NCBI GenBank assembly: GCA_013285645.1
Contig: JABDHJ010000007.1
Location: 1 to 64,000, forward strand
From: Verrucomicrobiota bacterium
GTDB taxonomy: Bacteria > Verrucomicrobiota > Verrucomicrobiia > Methylacidiphilales > UBA1321
DNA length: 64,000 nucleotides
Direction: 5' to 3'
Positions within the stretch are counted from its first letter, which is position 1. Each line of letters opens with the position of its first letter. Shown here piece after piece: positions 35,658 through 44,116 of this stretch. The notes below the pieces were generated by a model. That model made no database searches, was not told the origin of the DNA, and worked only from the letters and a program-made list of their open reading frames with translations. Position numbers and translations under genes: made by a program.

Positions 35658-36998
35658 ATGGACGATCTGTTTAAATCCGAATCCGATGCCTTGGGAAATG
35701 CAGGTGGAAAGGTCTCCGCCAACGCGCCGCTGGCAGCGCGGTTTCGTCCGCGCACGCTGGAGGAATATATCGGCCAGGGCCATTTGCTCGCCGCTGGCAA
35801 ACCGCTCCGGCGATTGATCGAAGCGGACCGACTTACTTCGTTGATTCTTTTTGGACCTCCCGGCGTCGGAAAAACTTCGCTGGCGGAGGTCATCGCGCGG
35901 CGCACGGTTTGCCACTTTGAACGGCTCAATGGCGTCGAAGCAGCCGTATCCGACCTACGCCGCGTTCTGGCTGCGGCGGTCACGCGCCTTAAGGTCAACG
36001 GCCAGCGTACCGTTCTCTTCATCGACGAAATCCATCGCTTCAACAAGGCGCAGCAGGATGTGTTGCTCCCCGACGTCGAAGCTGGTTCGGTGCGGCTCAT
36101 TGGCGCGACGACTCACAATCCCTCGTTCTACATCAACGGCCCGCTGGTTTCGCGTTCGCAGATTTTTCAACTCGAACCGCTCAGTTCAACCGAGCTTTCT
36201 GAGCTAATCGACAGCGCCCTCTCTGACGCCGAACGGGGCCTCGGTAAACTCAAGGTCGATTTGACGCCGGAAGCACGGACTCACCTCATTTTCACCGCAG
36301 AAGGCGATGCCCGGCGTGCACTCAACGGTCTCGAAATCGCCGCACTGACTACTCCGCCGGACGCGTCTGGAGTAGTGCATATTGACATCACCACAATCGA
36401 GGAATGCGTGCAGAAAAAGCGCGTCCTTTATGACAAGGACGAGGACCAGCATTACGACACCATCTCAGCCTTCATCAAGTCGGTGCGAGGCAGCGATCCC
36501 GACTCCGCGCTCTATTGGCTCGCGAAGATGATCGAAGCGGGCGAGGACCCGCGCTTCATCGCGCGTCGCCTGATCATCCTCGCCAGCGAAGACATCGGCC
36601 TCGCCGATCCCATGGGACTCGTCGTTGCCGTTTCCACCCTGCAAGCAGTTGAATTCATCGGCATGCCCGAGGGGAAGATCACCCTCGCCAACGCCACGCT
36701 TTATCTCGCCTGCGCCGCGAAGAGCAATTCCTCCGTCGCCGGCATCGGCGCCGCCCTCGAAGCGGTGCAACAGGGCGAAGTCGTCCAAGTACCCACTCAT
36801 TTGCGCGATGCCCACTATCCCAGCGCAAAGAAACTCGGTCACGGCGTCGGCTACCAGTACAGCCACGATTTCCCCGGCGGCATCGCCCCGCAAAACTACG
36901 GCATCAAGCCCGGTCGCTTCTTCCAACCCACCGACCACGGCTACGAAGCCAAAATCAAGGCCCGCCTCGCGGAGTGGGAGAAGTTGCGGAAGAAGTAA
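35658..36998 (+). CDS. rarA: Replication-associated recombination protein A (MgsA/WRNIP1 family)
   Basis: A 446-residue AAA+ ATPase of the clamp-loader clade that acts at stalled forks. Walker A is FGPPGVGKTSLAEV (about residues 65-78), Walker B is VLFIDEIHRFNKAQQD, sensor 1 lies in IGATTHNPSF, and the C-terminal tetramerisation region shows YWLAKMIEAGEDPRFIARRL and GEVVQVPTHLRDAHYPSAKK. Length is typical. It has no other replication gene beside it. Confidence 0.95.
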   Translation: MDDLFKSESDALGNAGGKVSANAPLAARFRPRTLEEYIGQGHLLAAGKPLRRLIEADRLTSLILFGPPGVGKTSLAEVIARRTVCHFERLNGVEAAVSDLRRVLAAAVTRLKVNGQRTVLFIDEIHRFNKAQQDVLLPDVEAGSVRLIGATTHNPSFYINGPLVSRSQIFQLEPLSSTELSELIDSALSDAERGLGKLKVDLTPEARTHLIFTAEGDARRALNGLEIAALTTPPDASGVVHIDITTIEECVQKKRVLYDKDEDQHYDTISAFIKSVRGSDPDSALYWLAKMIEAGEDPRFIARRLIILASEDIGLADPMGLVVAVSTLQAVEFIGMPEGKITLANATLYLACAAKSNSSVAGIGAALEAVQQGEVVQVPTHLRDAHYPSAKKLGHGVGYQYSHDFPGGIAPQNYGIKPGRFFQPTDHGYEAKIKARLAEWEKLRKK

Positions 36999-37040
36999 CT
37001 ATGGCGACCAAAGCCAAGCGCGTAAGCGCTTTTCAAATAT

Positions 37041-37067
37041 CTGTCATCCTGAGCTTGTCGAAGGACC
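37041..37067. repeat. Family A repeat, single copy
   Basis: A single family A core (GTCATCCTGAGCTTGTCGAA and following) between convergent rarA and the RHH gene. Confidence 0.85.
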
Positions 37068-37091
37068 TCTAACTATTGGTTCCCTCAGCGT

Positions 37092-37412
37092 TCAATATTT
37101 CAACCCAGCTTCGGCCCAAGCCTGTTCCAACCTTCGTCCCCTCGCAATGCCAGAAGCCCGACGCTCGCGTCGAATCTCAGCACACCAATGTTCTGCAACT
37201 TTGCGGGAAATTCCCCCGCGTTTTTGCAGGCGATTTAACACCTGCATGGGCGTGAGGACTTTGCTGTTCAGATTTTCGGGCGGCAACAACCGATCAATCG
37301 CCAGTCGAATGACCTCTGACCTGCTCACGCCCCACTGTTTCGCTCGTTTCTGAACCCGCTTCACCATTGCCGGTTTAAGCAAACAAGTTACTTTGCGCAT
37401 TTTCGTGGCCAT
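37092..37412 (-). CDS. Ribbon-helix-helix DNA-binding protein (antitoxin-like)
   Basis: A 106-residue protein. The N-terminal half, KVTCLLKPAMVKRVQKRAKQ and WGVSRSEVIRLAIDRLL, is a ribbon-helix-helix fold of the CopG/Arc type. The C-terminal half is basic (RKVAEHWCAEIRRERRASG). Such proteins are often antitoxins, but no toxin gene is adjacent on either side: upstream lies repeat-rich DNA and a DUF4241 gene. It may be an orphan antitoxin or a free repressor. Confidence 0.7.
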   Translation of the reverse strand: MATKMRKVTCLLKPAMVKRVQKRAKQWGVSRSEVIRLAIDRLLPPENLNSKVLTPMQVLNRLQKRGGISRKVAEHWCAEIRRERRASGIARGRRLEQAWAEAGLKY

Positions 37413-37462
37413 ATCTTTATTATCGACTTCCCTTCCGATTAATTAAGACCTCTCTGCGCTCC

Positions 37463-37571
37463 CTCGTTCCCAAGTTGCACTTGGGACCGCACTTGTCTGC
37501 GAAGCTGCGCTTCACGCGGGGCAACGAAACTGCGGCGACAGGAACGCTCCCCATTACGACTTGGGAGCGAG
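37463..37571. repeat. Inverted-repeat element with TTCCCAAGT arms
   Basis: Ends CTCGTTCCCAAGT (37463-37475) and ACTTGGGAGCGAG (37559-37571) are reverse complements except for one base. A related, decayed piece is seen at about 62768-62790. It fills most of the spacer between the RHH and DUF4241 genes. The frames across it look like repeat translations, not genes. Confidence 0.7.
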
Positions 37572-37610
37572 GGGAGCCTGCTTTATGACTCGAGTTCCCG
37601 AGCCCCTTTC

Positions 37611-38315
37611 CTACTTTTTCCAGAACATCCACCGACTATTTTTCGGCTTTTCAACTACTTTTTCTCCTTCAAGTGATTTTTCGTAAATCAAACCGAAATC
37701 AGTCACTACGCATATCGGCACTTTACCCTCACCAAAGCCAAAATAGGAGGCATACATTCCGTCTCCGTACCCACTCGAGAAAGCTACAAGGTTTGCCGAA
37801 GGACTGTTCGAAAGCTCCATATTCGCCCAAGCCCACGTATTTACCTGTGTTTTATCCAATTCATCAGTGATGACCTCGTAATAAGCATCATCGCCTTTCA
37901 TTCGCGCATTAAGCAGGGCCGCACCGTGAGAATCAATAAAGCACCCAGTCCCCGAATCAACCCCATAACCAAAGATTTCTTCCGACTTGAGTTTGGTCAC
38001 ATCCTGCTTGGGAAGCACCGCCATCTCCCAACGAAGAACTGGATTAGTAGAAAATACCAATGCTGCAAAACCTACTCTCCGATCAGTGTTGATATGAGCT
38101 ATCGACAAATAGACCGGGAACCGTCCTGTTGGAACTTTTTGTACAAAGGATAGAGTTTCCGGACAGACGAGTGGATCGCAGGCGCAGATCTCAGGAGAGT
38201 TTACTGATAAATCAGCTATCTTGATTCGCTTGAAAAGAATGTCTTTGCCCTCATCGGCATGGACTATCTCCTCATCTGTTAGCGCATATTTGAGATGAGA
38301 GGGTAGATATGCCAT
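37611..38315 (-). CDS. DUF4241-like protein
   Basis: A 234-residue protein whose C-terminal half, NLVAFSSGYGDGMYASYFGF followed by GKVPICVVTDFG, and the earlier SGTGCFIDSHGAALL match the pattern of DUF4241 (Gly-Asp-Gly, then a short strand and Asp-Phe). The function is unknown. Base composition is visibly more AT-rich than neighbouring genes and it lies among repeats, suggesting recent arrival. The C-terminus ends SRWMFWKK. Confidence 0.65.
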   Translation of the reverse strand: MAYLPSHLKYALTDEEIVHADEGKDILFKRIKIADLSVNSPEICACDPLVCPETLSFVQKVPTGRFPVYLSIAHINTDRRVGFAALVFSTNPVLRWEMAVLPKQDVTKLKSEEIFGYGVDSGTGCFIDSHGAALLNARMKGDDAYYEVITDELDKTQVNTWAWANMELSNSPSANLVAFSSGYGDGMYASYFGFGEGKVPICVVTDFGLIYEKSLEGEKVVEKPKNSRWMFWKK

Positions 38316-38358
38316 GGCCTTTATTAGGCTCAGTTTTTGGCCCCGAAGGATTTAATTC

Positions 38359-39066
38359 CTACTCCAACCAATAAACCAGCCGCCCGCAATTCTCGCAGGA
38401 GGCCAGATTCTCCCCGCCTTTAGCGGATAGAACGGTTTGCGAGGTCAGCTTCATGTGGCAACCGCCGCAGGAGCCACCATGGATGGGAACGAGCGCGACA
38501 TCCTTTTTGCTTTTCAATATCCGGCGGTAACGCGAGAGCACTTCTTCATCTACCGTCTTCTCGGCAGCCGCCTGCTTTTCCTTCGCGCCAGTCAACTCGG
38601 CAGTGACGGCAGCAGTCCGTTTTTCCAAATCGGTTTTCTTCTGCTTGGCCTTTTCCTGGAAAACTGCCAAATCCTTCTGCGCTTGCGCGACAACGGCCAG
38701 CCCCTTGTCGTAAGCTTCCATCAATTCGAGCTCCTGGTCTTCCAGGGCGGAAATCTCCTTCTCGGCGTGTTCGATTTCGTGATTCAACGCGGAGAATTCC
38801 TCGTTCTTGCGGGTTGTTTGTTGCTGAGTCCGGTAGCGCGCAATCGCGGCCTGCTTCGACTGCACGTCGAGGTCGAGCTTCTTGCGGTCCGCCTCGATCT
38901 GCCGTGTCTTGACCTTGGTCTCGTCGAACTTGGCCGTGCGCACCGCGAGATCATCCTCCACGGCTTCAATTTGAATCGGAAGATTCTCGAGTTCGGCAGT
39001 AAGCGCCGATACCCGGACATCCCGTTCCTGCAAAATTAAAAGCGCCTCAACCGTTGGATTCATCAT
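38359..39066 (-). CDS. Coiled-coil zinc-ribbon protein (CT398/CdsZ-like)
   Basis: A 235-residue protein. Residues about 10-175 form a long antiparallel coiled coil rich in Lys, Glu and Ala. The end carries a C4 zinc ribbon: GGSCGGCHMKLTSQTV and NLASCENCGRLVYW. This layout is that of the zf-RING_7/CT398 family, which in Chlamydia (CdsZ) binds type III secretion and sigma-54 components and elsewhere has no clear role. Two adjacent ATGs (39066, 39063). The TPR protein gene lies upstream in the same direction. Confidence 0.85.
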   Translation of the reverse strand: MMNPTVEALLILQERDVRVSALTAELENLPIQIEAVEDDLAVRTAKFDETKVKTRQIEADRKKLDLDVQSKQAAIARYRTQQQTTRKNEEFSALNHEIEHAEKEISALEDQELELMEAYDKGLAVVAQAQKDLAVFQEKAKQKKTDLEKRTAAVTAELTGAKEKQAAAEKTVDEEVLSRYRRILKSKKDVALVPIHGGSCGGCHMKLTSQTVLSAKGGENLASCENCGRLVYWLE

Positions 39067-39108
39067 TACTGCATCAAACTAAACAACCCAGCGGCCATCG
39101 CCAGTCTT

Positions 39109-39609
39109 TTATTTGTCCGCGTCACCGTTTTCCAGGAGACTTTCACAGTGCTTCTTCAACCGTGACGCCTTGGGGTGCGTCGGATCGATTTTCAACACCT
39201 CCTCCAGATCGGCCAGAGCCTTCCCGGTTTCTTTCTTTTCGAGATAACACTCGGCGCGCAAACAAAGGGCGGCGGTATATTCGGGGTCGAGTACGATGGC
39301 TTGGCTTGAATCCATCAAGGCATACGCCAGGAATCCTCTTTTCCGGTTGATCACCCCACGGGCGTAAAAGGCGTAGGCATCGTCCGGATTCAGCTCGATC
39401 ACCTTCGTGAAATCAGCCACCGCCAGGCCATACTGCCGTCTCCGCCAATAAGCACCGCCTCTCATGTAATAATAGTCGAGGTCCTCGGGACTAATCTCGA
39501 TCGCGCGGCTGTAATGCTCAATCACGCCGTCGTAATCGTGCTTTCTAAAAGCGCGCGCGCCCTGCACCACGTAAACCAACGAGTGCGCCCAGCTAAAAAA
39601 GGACCGCAT
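39109..39609 (-). CDS. Tetratricopeptide repeat protein
   Basis: A 166-residue protein of about four TPR units, for example DYDGVIEHYSRAIEISPEDL, YGLAVADFTKVIELNPDDAY, ALMDSSQAIVLDPEYTAA and GKALADLEEVLKIDPTHPKA. TPRs mediate protein contacts; the partner is unknown. ATG 39609 is preferred over the upstream TTG. It lies 31 bases downstream of ribE on the same strand and before the zinc-ribbon gene, so the three may be one transcript. Confidence 0.88.
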   Translation of the reverse strand: MRSFFSWAHSLVYVVQGARAFRKHDYDGVIEHYSRAIEISPEDLDYYYMRGGAYWRRRQYGLAVADFTKVIELNPDDAYAFYARGVINRKRGFLAYALMDSSQAIVLDPEYTAALCLRAECYLEKKETGKALADLEEVLKIDPTHPKASRLKKHCESLLENGDADK

Positions 39610-39640
39610 AAGCAAATTCGCGCGCGGTCATTCTTCTCTC

Positions 39641-40246
39641 TTATCCTCTTGGCGAGCCGCGCATGGTTAAAATTTTCTCCGTGTACTTGGCAAGCAAGTC
39701 GAATTCCAAATTCACGAGATCGCCCACACCACGTTCAGACAGAGCCGTAACCGACCGCGTGTGGGGGATGATCCAGACCGAAAATTCATCGTTCCCCACC
39801 TCAGCGACAGTGAGACTGATCCCGTCAATGGCGATGCACCCCTTGGGCACCAGATAAATGCCCTGGGCCGGCTCGATACCGATTCGCAATTCGTAATCCT
39901 TGCCCACCTGCTCCCATTTCCGAATCGTCCCGGTCGCATCAATGTGGCCGGTCACGAAATGGCCCCCATAACGACCTTGAGCAGGCAGCGCCCGCTCGAG
40001 ATTAACGACCGCGCCTGGCTTCAACTTGCCCAGATTGGTCACGGCCTCGGTCTCTCGTAAAAGATCGAAATCGAGGGCGGCGCCTTTGGACGAGACCACC
40101 GTGAGACAGCATCCGTTAATGGCGATGCTGTCCCCAATTTGAACACCGTTGGCAATAGAGCCCGCATCGACCGTAAGCAGCGTACCCGTCTCGCGTGCTT
40201 GGAGCGCGGTCACTCGACCGGTGCCTTCGACAAGTCCTGTGAACAT
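39641..40246 (-). CDS. ribE: Riboflavin synthase, alpha chain
   Basis: A 201-residue enzyme that dismutates two 6,7-dimethyl-8-ribityllumazines into riboflavin. The two lumazine-binding repeats are clear: MFTGLVEGTGRV ... GDSIAINGCCLTVV and GHFVTGHIDATGTI ... IAIDGISLTVAEV. The MFTG start is characteristic, which fixes the ATG at 40246. No FMN riboswitch is recognisable in the 208-bp spacer upstream, and no other rib gene is here. Confidence 0.95.
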   Translation of the reverse strand: MFTGLVEGTGRVTALQARETGTLLTVDAGSIANGVQIGDSIAINGCCLTVVSSKGAALDFDLLRETEAVTNLGKLKPGAVVNLERALPAQGRYGGHFVTGHIDATGTIRKWEQVGKDYELRIGIEPAQGIYLVPKGCIAIDGISLTVAEVGNDEFSVWIIPHTRSVTALSERGVGDLVNLEFDLLAKYTEKILTMRGSPRG

Positions 40247-40454
40247 AGGTCTAACAAAGCTCGTAAGAGCACTTTGTCGAGTTTTTTACTGTGTTACAAC
40301 GTAACCCTGACGACAAATCGGCACAGATGAGCGCAAATCAACCGATAAGTGCACATAATATAACGAATATCGTTGACTGAAATTACTAATTCTCACGCGG
40401 AGTGGGCCGATTCTCTTTTAACAGCCCATTCTAAATTCACTTTAAATACACAAT

Positions 40455-40718
40455 ATGATCACAATCAGCAGCATTGCGAAAAAAGAGCTCATTCCCCCTT
40501 TGGTTAAAATTCGAGATGTCGCCAGACTCCTCTCCGTCTCAAGGTGCACCGTTTATGCACTAATCGATAACGGCGAACTCAGGGCCTCTTCGGTCAACTC
40601 CTCGGAGCATAAAAAGCGGCTGCATCGACGAGTTACGCGAGCAAGCCTGATCGAGTTTTATAAGAAACGCTTCGGTCATGCCCTCAATCGTGCGCTGGAG
40701 AATCCTTTTGAACCTTGA
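40455..40718 (+). CDS. Excisionase-like helix-turn-helix protein
   Basis: An 87-residue protein with a MerR/excisionase-type winged helix: PLVKIRDVARLLSVSRCTVY, ALIDNGELRASSV, then a wing and RVTRASLIEFYKKRFG. Such proteins direct phage or plasmid excision or act as small regulators (AlpA, Xis). It is followed 10 bases later by a Mu Gam-like gene, suggesting a phage remnant. No integrase is seen nearby. Confidence 0.8.
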   Translation: MITISSIAKKELIPPLVKIRDVARLLSVSRCTVYALIDNGELRASSVNSSEHKKRLHRRVTRASLIEFYKKRFGHALNRALENPFEP

Positions 40719-40728
40719 TCACGCCGAC

Positions 40729-41271
40729 ATGACACCTCTTTCCCTGCCGCCCGCCATCCGCAGTCGCGAGCAACTTGATGCCGTGGTGGAAAATATTGTT
40801 CTGCTGCAACGTGAGCAGGCTGAACTCGTCCGAACCCAGGAGAGCGAAATCGCCGCGATCCGCGAAAAGTACCGCCTTCCCTTCGCCGAACTGGATCGCT
40901 ATCTCCAGATGGAAACCTCGTGGGTGGAGGCTTGGGCGCGACAGAATCCGGTCGCGTTGACGGAGAAACGCTCGATGGATTGCCCGCATGCTGCGATTGG
41001 ATTTCGGGAGACATTACCCCGGGTCGAACGCGCCAGCCGCAAATGGACTTGGACCGCGGCTGCGCTGAGGCTGGCCGAGGTCGCCTGGGGTAAGCCTTAC
41101 CTGCGAGTGCCCGAGCCTGAAGTCGATAGAGAGGCCATTTTGTCTGATCTCGCGATTTTGTCCGCTGAAGAATTACGTGAGGCTGGAATCAAGATCGTGC
41201 AAGGCGAACGATTCTTTATTGAACCTCACCGATCAGTTGAAGGAGATGCCTCGTGGCAGGAAGCGGCTTAA
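40729..41271 (+). CDS. Phage Mu Gam-like host-nuclease inhibitor
   Basis: A 180-residue protein. The first part is a long helix (LDAVVENIVLLQREQAELVR, IAAIREKYRLPFAELDRYLQ) and the end, LSAEELREAGIKIVQGERFF followed by IEP, is the recognisable tail of the Gam family, which binds DNA ends and protects them from RecBCD-like nucleases, similar to Ku. The expected central WRxxPP strand region is diverged. ATG 40729 lies just behind the excisionase-like gene; the frame is also open back to 40678. Probably a domesticated or decaying phage module. Confidence 0.7.
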   Translation: MTPLSLPPAIRSREQLDAVVENIVLLQREQAELVRTQESEIAAIREKYRLPFAELDRYLQMETSWVEAWARQNPVALTEKRSMDCPHAAIGFRETLPRVERASRKWTWTAAALRLAEVAWGKPYLRVPEPEVDREAILSDLAILSAEELREAGIKIVQGERFFIEPHRSVEGDASWQEAA

Positions 41272-41280
41272 CTTCAGTAG

Positions 41281-41350
41281 GTAGCCGCCGCACGCTGGGC
41301 GGCGGTGTAGTTGAAAGGCGACTGACCGCCGCCCAGCGTGCGGCGGCTAC
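41281..41350. repeat. Family B repeat, perfect inverted pair
   Basis: Arms 41281-41306 and 41325-41350 (26 bases, GTAGCCGCCGCACGCTGGGC and following) are exact reverse complements with an 18-base loop. It sits between the Gam-like gene and the convergent AraC gene. Confidence 0.9.
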
Positions 41351-41360
41351 CACAACCCCG

Positions 41361-42290
41361 CTAAGCCCCACTCTCAAACTGAGAAAGCGCCTGCCGACGA
41401 TATTGCCCCGGCGTCAATCCCGCACGACGACGGAAGAGCCGGTTGAAATGGCTGATCTCGTTGAAGCCACTGCAGAGCGCGACTTCCAAAACGGGCAATG
41501 CCGAAAGCCGCAACAATTCCTTGGCCGTCTTCAATCGCGCTTCGATCAACATGTCGCGAAAAGTTTGTCCGCAACATTCCCGGATCAGATGCGTGGCGCG
41601 GTCCTCGCTCACTTCCAGTTCGGCGGCGATGTCCTTGAGCCGGACGTCATGTGCCTGCTGGGATTCGATGTACCGCCGGATCAACGTGCGGCGACGGGTC
41701 ATCAGATTTTTCGAGGCGGGTTCTGCCTGCCGTCTAGGAGGCTGGAGAGTTTCTTTCGGATGCGCCCAGGCATGCAACCGGGCACCCAGTTGCCGCAGAT
41801 GTTCGAGGATAAGCTCGGCTTCCGCCTCGTCCACGGAGGGCAGCGGATGGGTCTTGGGATTCCACGGCGGTTTTTCCCAGCGCGTGAGCGGTTCCCGATG
41901 CGCGGAACGAAACTGCGGTCCCGGACTTCTCGCGCCGGCGAAGATGACCCACTCCAATTCAAACTGGTCATAAACCGGAACGACCCACTCCACGAGACCG
42001 GCATGGCAGACGTGGTAGCGGCCCTCCGGAAGAGCATGCAGATTGGCGCGGAGCCGCAAAATCTCGAAGGTCGCGCAATGTCGCTCGCCGCCGCTGGCTT
42101 TGACGCAACGACAAATGGGATGCGTGTGCTGAAATCGGGGATGGGCCAGCGAGGAGGTCAGCGATCCGGGGAGATCGTGGATGGTCACCTGAAGTTGATG
42201 GATCTTTTCGAACGATTGAATGGCTCGCTCGGGGACATCGAGGTAGGGCATGGACAGAAGAAAGATCGTCGGAATAGCGGAAAAAGTCAA
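41361..42290 (-). CDS. AraC-family regulator with PocR-like sensor domain
   Basis: A 309-residue protein. The N-terminal part has the PocR layout with conserved cysteines and histidines: HPICRCVKASGGERHCATFE, RYHVCHAGLVEWVVPVYDQ and WVIFAGARSPG. The C-terminal 100 residues hold two AraC helix-turn-helices (LKDIAAELEVSEDRATHLIR and LPVLEVALCSGFNEISHFNR), ending FRRRAGLTPGQYRRQ. PocR domains sense small hydrocarbons such as propanediol in the archetype. Divergent from the FAD oxidoreductase with a 54-base gap, so it very likely controls that gene. Confidence 0.88.
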   Translation of the reverse strand: MTFSAIPTIFLLSMPYLDVPERAIQSFEKIHQLQVTIHDLPGSLTSSLAHPRFQHTHPICRCVKASGGERHCATFEILRLRANLHALPEGRYHVCHAGLVEWVVPVYDQFELEWVIFAGARSPGPQFRSAHREPLTRWEKPPWNPKTHPLPSVDEAEAELILEHLRQLGARLHAWAHPKETLQPPRRQAEPASKNLMTRRRTLIRRYIESQQAHDVRLKDIAAELEVSEDRATHLIRECCGQTFRDMLIEARLKTAKELLRLSALPVLEVALCSGFNEISHFNRLFRRRAGLTPGQYRRQALSQFESGA

Positions 42291-42344
42291 TTTAGCGGCG
42301 GAAAGCGCGGAGCCAGCCTCTCTCGAACGGATTATGGTCGAGGG

Positions 42345-43751
42345 ATGTCCTTTTACGTCTTGAAGCGGAATGTCCCCATCGAGGAATCCTACGATGTCGT
42401 CGTTGCCGGAGGTGGCCCCGCAGGAGCGGCAGCCGCAGTTTGCGCCGCGCGTTCAGGCGCCAAGACGTTGTTGATCGAAGCGACCGGCTGTTTGGGCGGC
42501 ATGGGAACTTCGGGACTCGTGACGGCGTTTGACCCTATGGCGAACGGAGTGGAGGCAATGGTGGGCGGATTCATGCGTGAAGTCGTCGAGGAACTTTACG
42601 AGCGGAAATTTCTTGGCTCGAAAGTGACGCCCGAGCAGTGGCGCAAACATTTTCTGGCTTGGATTCCTTTCAATGTGGAGGGCTATAAGCTCATCCTCGA
42701 TGAAAAGATGACCGCTGCGGGAGTGGAGGTGCGCTTTTTCACTCGGGTGATCGATGCTGAGGCTGATGCCAGCGACAAACGCGTGAAGGGCATTGTCATT
42801 CACAACATCGAAGGCTACTCGTTCATCGCAGCGAAGGCCTTTATCGACTGCACGGGCGATGCGGTGCTGGCCGACTTGTGCGGAGCCGATTGTTGGGAAG
42901 CCGGGCGCGATACGCCGCGAATCATGCCAGCGACGCTGCCGTCGCTTTTTGCCGGAATCGATTGGGAACGTGTGCGCCGGTATTGGAAAGAAGAGGGGCA
43001 TGAACAAGGCAACGGTGTCATTCGCAAGGGCATTGCCGATGGAATGTTTGTCCAGCCGGATCCGTTTTTGGTGGGCATGTCGCAGATCGGGCCAACCGTT
43101 GGGTATCTGAACGGAGGTCATCTCTTCAACCTTAACGCGCTGCGCTGCTCGGAACTGAGTCGGAACGTGATGCTGGGCCGCAGGATTGCGCAGGACTACC
43201 TCGCGTTTTATCGGAAATATATTCCCGGCTACGAAAAAATGGAGCATGTGACCACGGCATCGCTGATTGGCGTGCGCGAATCGCGACGTATCAAGGGCGA
43301 GTATGTGCTCAACATCGACGATTACATGGCGCGTCGGGAATTTCCCGACCAGATCGGCATCTTCAACAAGTTTGTGGATATCCATCCTTACGATACTTCC
43401 GAGGAGGAATATCAGCGGTTCATGAAGGAAAAGGACCAACAACTGCGAATGAATGTCGGGGAATCCTTCGGGATTCCCTACGGTATTCTCGTGCCCAAGG
43501 GCTGGCAGAATCTTTGGGTGGCGGGACGCTGTGCCTCCAGCGATGTCCGTGTGCATGGCTCGATCCGCGTGCAACCGGCCTGCGCGATGATGGGACAGGC
43601 GGCAGGCACGGCAGCGGCGCAATCGATCCGGCTGAAACAATCCGCTTGCGAACTGGATACGGCGGAACTGGTGACGACGTTGCGGAAAGATAATGCACTT
43701 TTGCCGCAGAAGGAAATCAGCTCCGAGATGACGCGAGGATCTGCGACATAA
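42345..43751 (+). CDS. FAD-dependent oxidoreductase
   Basis: A 468-residue flavoprotein of the FAD-dependent oxidoreductase family common in Verrucomicrobiota and Planctomycetota gene sets for carbohydrate degradation. The N-terminal dinucleotide-binding motif is VVVAGGGPAGAAAAVCAARS, followed by LLIEATGCLGGMGTSGLVTA; near the C-terminus NLWVAGRCASSDVRVHGSIR and CAMMGQAAGTAAAQ complete the FAD site. Substrate unknown. No signal peptide. The frame runs open far upstream (to 41253), but only ATG 42345 starts at the domain. Divergently controlled by the AraC/PocR regulator (inference). Confidence 0.87.
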   Translation: MSFYVLKRNVPIEESYDVVVAGGGPAGAAAAVCAARSGAKTLLIEATGCLGGMGTSGLVTAFDPMANGVEAMVGGFMREVVEELYERKFLGSKVTPEQWRKHFLAWIPFNVEGYKLILDEKMTAAGVEVRFFTRVIDAEADASDKRVKGIVIHNIEGYSFIAAKAFIDCTGDAVLADLCGADCWEAGRDTPRIMPATLPSLFAGIDWERVRRYWKEEGHEQGNGVIRKGIADGMFVQPDPFLVGMSQIGPTVGYLNGGHLFNLNALRCSELSRNVMLGRRIAQDYLAFYRKYIPGYEKMEHVTTASLIGVRESRRIKGEYVLNIDDYMARREFPDQIGIFNKFVDIHPYDTSEEEYQRFMKEKDQQLRMNVGESFGIPYGILVPKGWQNLWVAGRCASSDVRVHGSIRVQPACAMMGQAAGTAAAQSIRLKQSACELDTAELVTTLRKDNALLPQKEISSEMTRGSAT

Positions 43752-43802
43752 TCCCGTTACCCTTGACGCGGACGAGAAGTCGCGCAGAGTCTTGGGATAG
43801 CA

Positions 43803-44078
43803 ATGGCTTCCAACTCCGGTCCCCTCGTTCTGGAAAAGATCACTCACTATCGTGAAGCTGAGGTGATCGTTATTACCCCACAGGCAGGCTCTTCGCTCCC
43901 CTTCAAGGATCCGTTAGTCGTGGGACAGTTCCTTGAGTTACTGAAAAAACTCAAGGCCTCGGAGGAAATCGCCGAGCCCCTTCTCATTGGGGATAAGACC
44001 TACACCCTCGCGCCTTCCCTCACTGTCGACTCCATCAGCGGCCCTGTTTTTTGGGAAGAGATTATTAAGCTTGGCTGA
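43803..44078 (+). CDS. Small protein of unknown function
   Basis: A 91-residue soluble protein (KITHYREAEVIVITPQAGSS, then VGQFLELLKKLKASEEIAEP) with alternating strands and one amphipathic helix. No family recognised. The following DNA carries a decayed family A copy (44080-44102). The gene is 51 bases after the FAD oxidoreductase, same strand, so possibly its operon partner. Confidence 0.55.
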   Translation: MASNSGPLVLEKITHYREAEVIVITPQAGSSLPFKDPLVVGQFLELLKKLKASEEIAEPLLIGDKTYTLAPSLTVDSISGPVFWEEIIKLG

Positions 44079-44116
44079 AGACAAGCTCGGGATGACGAGC
44101 TCTTAATATCAATCTC

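Noticed and set aside
37420-37632. 70-codon minus-strand frame
   Set aside because: It consists of the inverted-repeat element at 37463-37571 and overlaps the DUF4241 end.
40247-40454. FMN riboswitch upstream of riboflavin synthase
   Set aside because: None of the conserved RFN-element blocks can be recognised on the minus strand in this spacer.
40455-41271. Complete prophage or integrative element
   Set aside because: No integrase, attachment-site duplication or structural gene is visible; only two small phage-like genes.
41253-42344. Upstream extension of the FAD oxidoreductase frame (364 extra codons)
   Set aside because: It is antisense to the AraC regulator and includes a repeat; the FAD-binding domain starts directly after ATG 42345.
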